The notes beneath the pieces are model-generated. The model did no database searches, was not told the DNA's origin, and saw only the letters and a list, made by a program, of their open reading frames with translations. Made by a program: the position numbers and the translations under genes. 64,000 nt of DNA from Begonia masoniana (Eukaryota > Streptophyta > Magnoliopsida > Cucurbitales > Begoniaceae), in NCBI GenBank assembly GCA_022432975.1, contig CM039503.1:50881259-50945258 (forward strand), read 5' to 3'. This document shows, piece after piece, positions 58,919 through 64,000 of this stretch (positions within the stretch are counted from its first letter, which is position 1; every line of letters begins with the position of its first letter).

Positions 58919-61900
58919 TGTAACACTCGGTCCTTCGGGTTTACGGGATTTTGAAATGTAATGGCATTTTTGTAAATATGTCAAATTTATTCCGTTTTGC
59001 GAACGAGAAGTTCTATTGGAACTCTATGAATGAATTGGAGTCTCTGGAGGAATAAGGGAATTTTCGGAGATGTGACGACGGTTTTACGGGTTTTAATATT
59101 TCTCGTAATATAAAGGGTATTTTAGTAAACTAGGTCCGTTTTGTAAACGGAAAGTTTTATTAGAACCCTAGTAATTTATATGGATTTTTGGAGAAATATG
59201 AGAATTTCTGAAATTCAAATCGATAATGTGACGCTCGGGTTTCCATTTTTAACCTTATAGCGTTCTAATTCGTAAAAATAGTAAATTAAGTCCGTTTTAC
59301 GAACGGAAGGTTTTAGTAAAGCCCTAGTAATAAGTTGGAATTATTGGTAAAATAAAAAAATAGTTGAATAACGAGATAAATGAAAAATCATAAAAGGGGT
59401 AATATGGTAATTTAGCTAATCAAATTCATTAAAATTGCAAAGCCCTCTTCTCTCCCACACTTAACATTTTTCTCTCCTCTCTCTCTAGCGACATGTCTTC
59501 TCCAGGCGACGAATCCTCCACGGTTCTTCACCGATTTCTCCTCCAATCGATCAATCTTCTTCACGTTTACTTCTCCAAACAACATCTTAAGTACGATTCT
59601 ATAGTTTTGCGGCGTTAGCTCTCGATTTCTAGGTCGTTAAACTGTGGCGATTGATCGCCACACTTCCTGGAATTTCAGGGAGTGGCGATCCAAGAGGGGC
59701 GATTGATCCCCTCCTCAGGCGATCAATCGCCACCCTCACTGCCTCCCTCCCTCTATCGTTCCATTTCTTTCCTCATTCATTCTTTCTTTTTCTTTCTGCG
59801 CCAACTACACAAATACGACTTATACATAACCCTAACCAACACAATAACATCAAATATAAACTCACTTGTATCCTCATCTTTTTCACATTCACCGAATCAC
59901 CCTAAATAACGACTCAAAACGTATCTAAAATGCGATCAATTTTCATGAAAACGAACTGCGTGGATATGTTTGAATTTCCAAACATCAATACATAACCTAT
60001 CCAGATCCAAACATCCTAAAATGTATCTATCTATACAATAAATCTGTCTAATCCACCATTAGCCCAAAATATCACAAAAACCCTAAAAAACATCTAACCA
60101 TGAGTCCCACGGGTCAAAATGCGCCTCGACTGCGCCAGCACACTCCCGCGACCATCCTCCGCCAACCGCTTCACTCCTCTGGTGGAGGGATCTTGTCCTC
60201 ACCTATATCGAAATCACCTATACCATATAGACACCTATGAGATAAAATCTCAGCAAGTTCTAGTAAATGTACATGCATGCTATGTATATGAGTTCATAAA
60301 TCATGCAGCATTTTCTTTATCTTTACTCTGTGGGTGTCACCGAGATCTCAGCCTCCTAACCGAAGAGAGCACGTTCAGCGGTCGGACTACTCTTTCCAGC
60401 TAGAGGGGGGGGGGGTACACGCTTACAACACGTACAACCGTGCCTGAGCCCTATCTCGCATGACCTGTAACTGTATAACTGTATGAGTATGCAATAGATG
60501 TGGTATTGTGACAAACCCGTAATCGGTCTCCACAATAGGTCGTGCCCCTCTCCAGGCCACATCGCCATTTTCTTTAAAACATCATGCGGAAATTCATTTT
60601 CTATGTTCTTTTAAAACACGTGATGCGTGAACAGTTCAATATGACAGAAAGTAAACATACATACGGAGCATACCATCAAAACACAACATCAACCTATAAA
60701 ACGATCGAACCCTAACTACCCAACCAAAGCAATTAAATAAACACGTCACCAAAACTCCTCGAGACGACCTCGACGTACGGTGTAGGCCAATCGGCCAGAG
60801 AAGATCACGAGAACTTACCTCGTGCACGCTGAAATCTAAGTTCCGTCCACGAGCGTTCACCTAGGCAATTTCACCAATTATCGTTAAAACGAATTTAAAC
60901 TATTAAACGTCCAAATTTAACGAAACCTTAACTAAGAAATTTCCTTAAAGCTCTAATTTAACTAATCGAGGCATTTAAACGAACAATAAATGCTCGATAG
61001 TTCAAAACCACAATCCACGAGCTTTTTCCAAAAAATCGAAAATCCTCTAGTTTTAACATTTCTCACAATCAATCTAATTTCGTCCAATAACGTTCAATAC
61101 GTCTTTTATATTCTCAAACACGACATACCTATCAATTTCGAACTCTAAATCACGTTTTTCACAAACCCTAAACGAACCCTAATCATTTTTTAACTTCGTA
61201 AAAAACCGAACAATAAGCTTCCAAAGCTTTAGAATCATACCTAGGGTTGCGAGAGGAGGAAGAAACGTGAAGGATTGAGACGATCGGAGAGCTCGATTGT
61301 CAGAAATGGAGAACGCCGTGCGTGGGAGAAGAAAATCGCCGGCGAAGGAAGGTTCACGCGAAGAAGGAGAAGTGAGGGAGAAAAGGGAAGAATTTTTGTT
61401 TTAATTAAATTGACTTGGCAATTTACCATTTTGCCCTTCTTTTGTTTTCTATTTGTTTCGTCCCTCGTTTCGTTAATTGTCTAACGATTCGGTTTCTCCA
61501 AATCTCCATATTTCTCTAGTAAACCCAACTTATTACTAGGGTTCATTTAAAACTGTCCGTTCGCAAATCGGACCACGTTTACTATTTTTACTAAAATGTC
61601 CTTTATATTACGAGAAACATAATTTCTCGAAATGTAACGTTATTACTCCGAAAAATCCCGTAAATTCCTTAAAATTCCTATTAATCGTTATGATCGAAAT
61701 GACGCTTTCTTTTCGTAAAACGAGTTTGATTTGACATATTCATAAAAAAATGCCAATATATATATTATAATATAAAATCTCGTACAAGCCGGATATTGAA
61801 TGGTTTAACATCTTAGACTTCAACGATTTTTAAATTTCAATCCCCGTTCCGATTTTGAAGTTTTATCTCCGTTCAAACGACAGGTAAAAAGTTTTAAAGA

Positions 61901-63753
61901 TAAAAAAAAAAATAGTATGGGAAAATTGGGTACAGTATTAGGGTCGTCACATAAACAGTTAGGGTTTCGTTAGGTTTTCGTCAAATTAGCCGGGTTATGT
62001 TAGAAACAGTTAGGTATCGCCCTATTTTTGATTATTGAGCGTTGTTGGGCGAAATAATCGATGTATTTAGCGTTTTGGTTAAAAATAGGGGTATTTGAAG
62101 CTTTGGAGAACTCCATTAATGGAGGTTTATGAATGTCGAGCACGAATTGCTCGATGAAATGCCCGAGTGAAGTTAATTAGAATTTTAGAAAATTTCTTTT
62201 AGTTAGGAGTTCTGTTAGTTTACGAAATTTCATGGTTTAGGCTCAATTTTAACAAAGGACGTTGTGAAATATTCTAGGTGAACAAAGCCCGCAGATGGAG
62301 CTTCGGTGCGCTAAGGATGACAGGTAAGTTCTCGTGACTTACTATGGCTGATAGGCCTACACCATATGTCGTGTTTCGTTTTCGAGGATATTTGGTGCAA
62401 TGTATGTTTTTACGCTTTGGATGGGTCGTTTAGGTGTAGTTGTTTTATAGGTTATGCTTTTGTGTTGTTTTGATGGTATACACGTGCTTTGTGTTTATGT
62501 TACGTATTAAATTGCCATGCATCATCGTTTTACAAATGTCATGAAAAATGGATTTATGCATGAAGTTCATGAAAGAAAATGAAATGAGACGACTTAAATA
62601 GACGACTGAAATGAGACGACTGAAATGAGATGACTGAGACGACTAAGACAACTGATACGGAATGATAAATAAAATGAATGGACGGAATTAATGAAAATTG
62701 CATATGCATGTTCATGCACTGTCATTTACATAGAATTTACTGAGATTTATCTCATAGGCGTCTTTATGGTGTAAGTGAACTAGAAACAAGTGAGAAAGGC
62801 GTTCTTCTTCTTGATGAACACGCAGGTTGAAGAAGGGTGCCCGTGGGAGTGCGCTGAATAGTCGACGCGATTTTGACCCGTGGAAATCCGAGTATAGGTA
62901 TTTTGGGTAGGTTGAATGGAAATGATATGAAAATTGCACAGAATGGTCATTTTAGGTTGATTAGAAAAACTAGTTTGATGAAATTGGGTTGATGACGTTT
63001 TCTAAATAGTTTTATGTAAAAATGTATACAATTATAAGTTGTTTGATGTTAATGTTAGGGTATTAGAATGTATAGGAAGTGAAGTTTTTAATTCGGAAAT
63101 ATACTGGAACTGCTTGGAATTGTTTTGAGTATTTTAAACTCATAGGGATACGCTCGGTTTTTAGAGTGACCCATGCAATTGGTTTTCATGAATTTTCACT
63201 ACGTTTTCAAATACGTTTTTAAGTCGTGTTTTGAGGTTTAATGTGTTTGAGGGGTTGGAGATGTTGGGGAATATGTTGAAGTAGGTTTATTGGTGAAATG
63301 TGGGTGGAAGAAATGTAGAAGAGTGAAAAAAAAAGGGGAAATAAAGGGAGAAGTTTTGTGAACAGTACTGTTCATACTGTTCATTCGGGAAGAAAAACAA
63401 GAGGAGCAGCCGATCGATCGGCTGCTGTCGCCGATCGATCGGCAAAGTACTGTAGCAGTACTGTTCATCCGAAAAAAAAAAGATTTTGTTTAAATTTTGA
63501 CTTTTCAAAACACGTTTCGACCCAACCTTCCACGATACTTTTTAAACGTATTTTATGAGCGTACCCCACGTATTTTAAAGGATTTTAAAGGCTCAAAAAC
63601 CGAGTCAACGTTTTATCGAAAAATGGTTTTAGCCTCGTTTAAATGTTTTTATAAGTCGAAAAATTTTACGCCAAAAAATGTCTAAGTCAAAGTCGACGTC
63701 AAGTAAAGTTTTGTGACGACCCGGAAAGGGGTTTTGGGTTTTGGGTCGTTACA
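58919..63753 (+). repeat. 3' LTR, family C, in two pieces
   Basis: Pieces 58919-59642 and 61952-63753 total about 2.52 kb, matching the 5' LTR. A perfect 22-bp palindrome around CGATCGATCG lies at 63405-63426. The GACGAC microsatellite (62585-62650) is longer than in the 5' LTR. Confidence 0.9.
59643..61951 (-). mobile_element. Solo LTR nested in the family C 3' LTR, minus strand
   Basis: 2309 bp with exact TSD TAAAC (59638-59642 and 61952-61956). On the minus strand it starts TGTGACGACCCTAATACTG and ends in a GGCGATCAATCGCC hairpin followed by ACA. Its interior has the relatives of family C blocks in reverse (GTGTAGGCCAATCGGCC at 60780, CTCATAGGTGTCTATATGGT-like at 60225), so it is a related but separate subfamily. 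It holds an 11-G run at 60405-60415. No gene is seen. Confidence 0.88.
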
Positions 63754-64000
63754 TGAAGGGAGAGAGAGAGAGCTGGTGTGCTTTCCTCCATCACCGAGAC
63801 TCTCTATTTATCGGAGAGGCTCGTAACCCCACACCTCCGAGAAATCCGAGTTCAACTCAGATTTATTGAGCTGTGAATTTATCAGCTCGGATTTTTTGAG
63901 TTGATGAATCTGATCTTCATCTGTTTCTGGACAATTTCCAGACTGAATTCATCTGTTCAGCGTTGGATTTTCAGAGGAGAAATCCGACTGTTTTTCTGAA
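63754..64000. repeat. Block B continues to the window edge
   Basis: Matches 39730-39977 (GAAGGGAGAGAGAGAGAGCT onward) with few changes. No coding sequence. Confidence 0.85.

Larger units (their letters stand above)
53427..63753 (+). mobile_element. Del/Tekay-like LTR element, family C, gag-only derivative with a nested solo LTR
   Basis: Exact TSD TGAAG (53422-53426 and 63754-63758). The single TGAAG in block A (39730-39734) shows the empty site. The 5' LTR is 53427-55934, the internal part 55935-58918, and the 3' LTR 58919-63753, the last enlarged by a 2.3-kb solo LTR. PBS and gag resemble family A, but no polymerase domain is recognisable, so it is a non-autonomous element. Confidence 0.9.

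Noticed and set aside
60119..60403. 94-codon frame in the nested solo LTR
   Set aside because: Within a minus-strand LTR, with no homology seen. It is the reverse complement of blocks shared with other LTRs.

Overview
The window is a stretch of eudicot nuclear DNA. Spliceosomal introns, a wall-associated-kinase-like gene, plastid-pathway gene fragments (starch phosphorylation and carotenoid synthesis) and plant LTR retrotransposons, several with complete 5-bp target-site duplications (TSDs), all point that way. No species can be named from the sequence alone. Most of it is transposable-element DNA. I see two genes that look intact: a WAK-like receptor kinase (WAK-B, 45793-49437) and a small RTFL/DVL peptide gene (44385-44585).

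Left part (1-26 kb) is a nest. The oldest layer is a decayed Mutator-like transposase on the minus strand, scattered over 22573-19961 and 6797-6548. An Athila-like Ty3/gypsy element (2669-6547 visible) sits in it and is itself cut by a minus-strand Del/Tekay-like element that runs off the left edge (1-2663). A full Del/Tekay-like element (6798-19960, TSD GAATC) also sits in the transposase. Its 3' LTR carries two solo LTRs of its own family (13900-16130 and 17325-19566). A hAT-like non-autonomous element (20673-21810) interrupts the transposase again. A solo LTR of a second family follows (23370-25846).

Right part (26.6-64 kb) is a tandem segmental duplication. Block A (about 26.63-39.98 kb) holds WAK-A and a C-terminal fragment of phosphoglucan water dikinase on the opposite strand. 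Block B (about 44.89-53.43 kb, then 63.75 kb to the edge) holds WAK-B and a more decayed copy of the same dikinase fragment. WAK-A lost most of its ectodomain and has a 4.17-kb chromovirus in intron 1, but its kinase exon is intact. Block B is interrupted by a 10.3-kb LTR element (53427-63753) with a solo LTR inside its 3' LTR. Each block preserves the empty site for the other's insertion, so both insertions came after the duplication. Between the blocks lie a degenerate phytoene desaturase fragment, a near-perfect 777-bp fold-back element with 9-bp TSDs, and the RTFL gene.

The most interesting structure not explained by a plain feature list is in the long Del/Tekay-like LTRs. Three sequence families share an ordered set of splice-like signals (donor, acceptor, very short exon, GTAAGT donor, distant acceptor), and two of them also share a donor between the primer-binding site and gag. 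This suggests a spliced leader. One family also carries TGACGTCA palindromes in every LTR copy.
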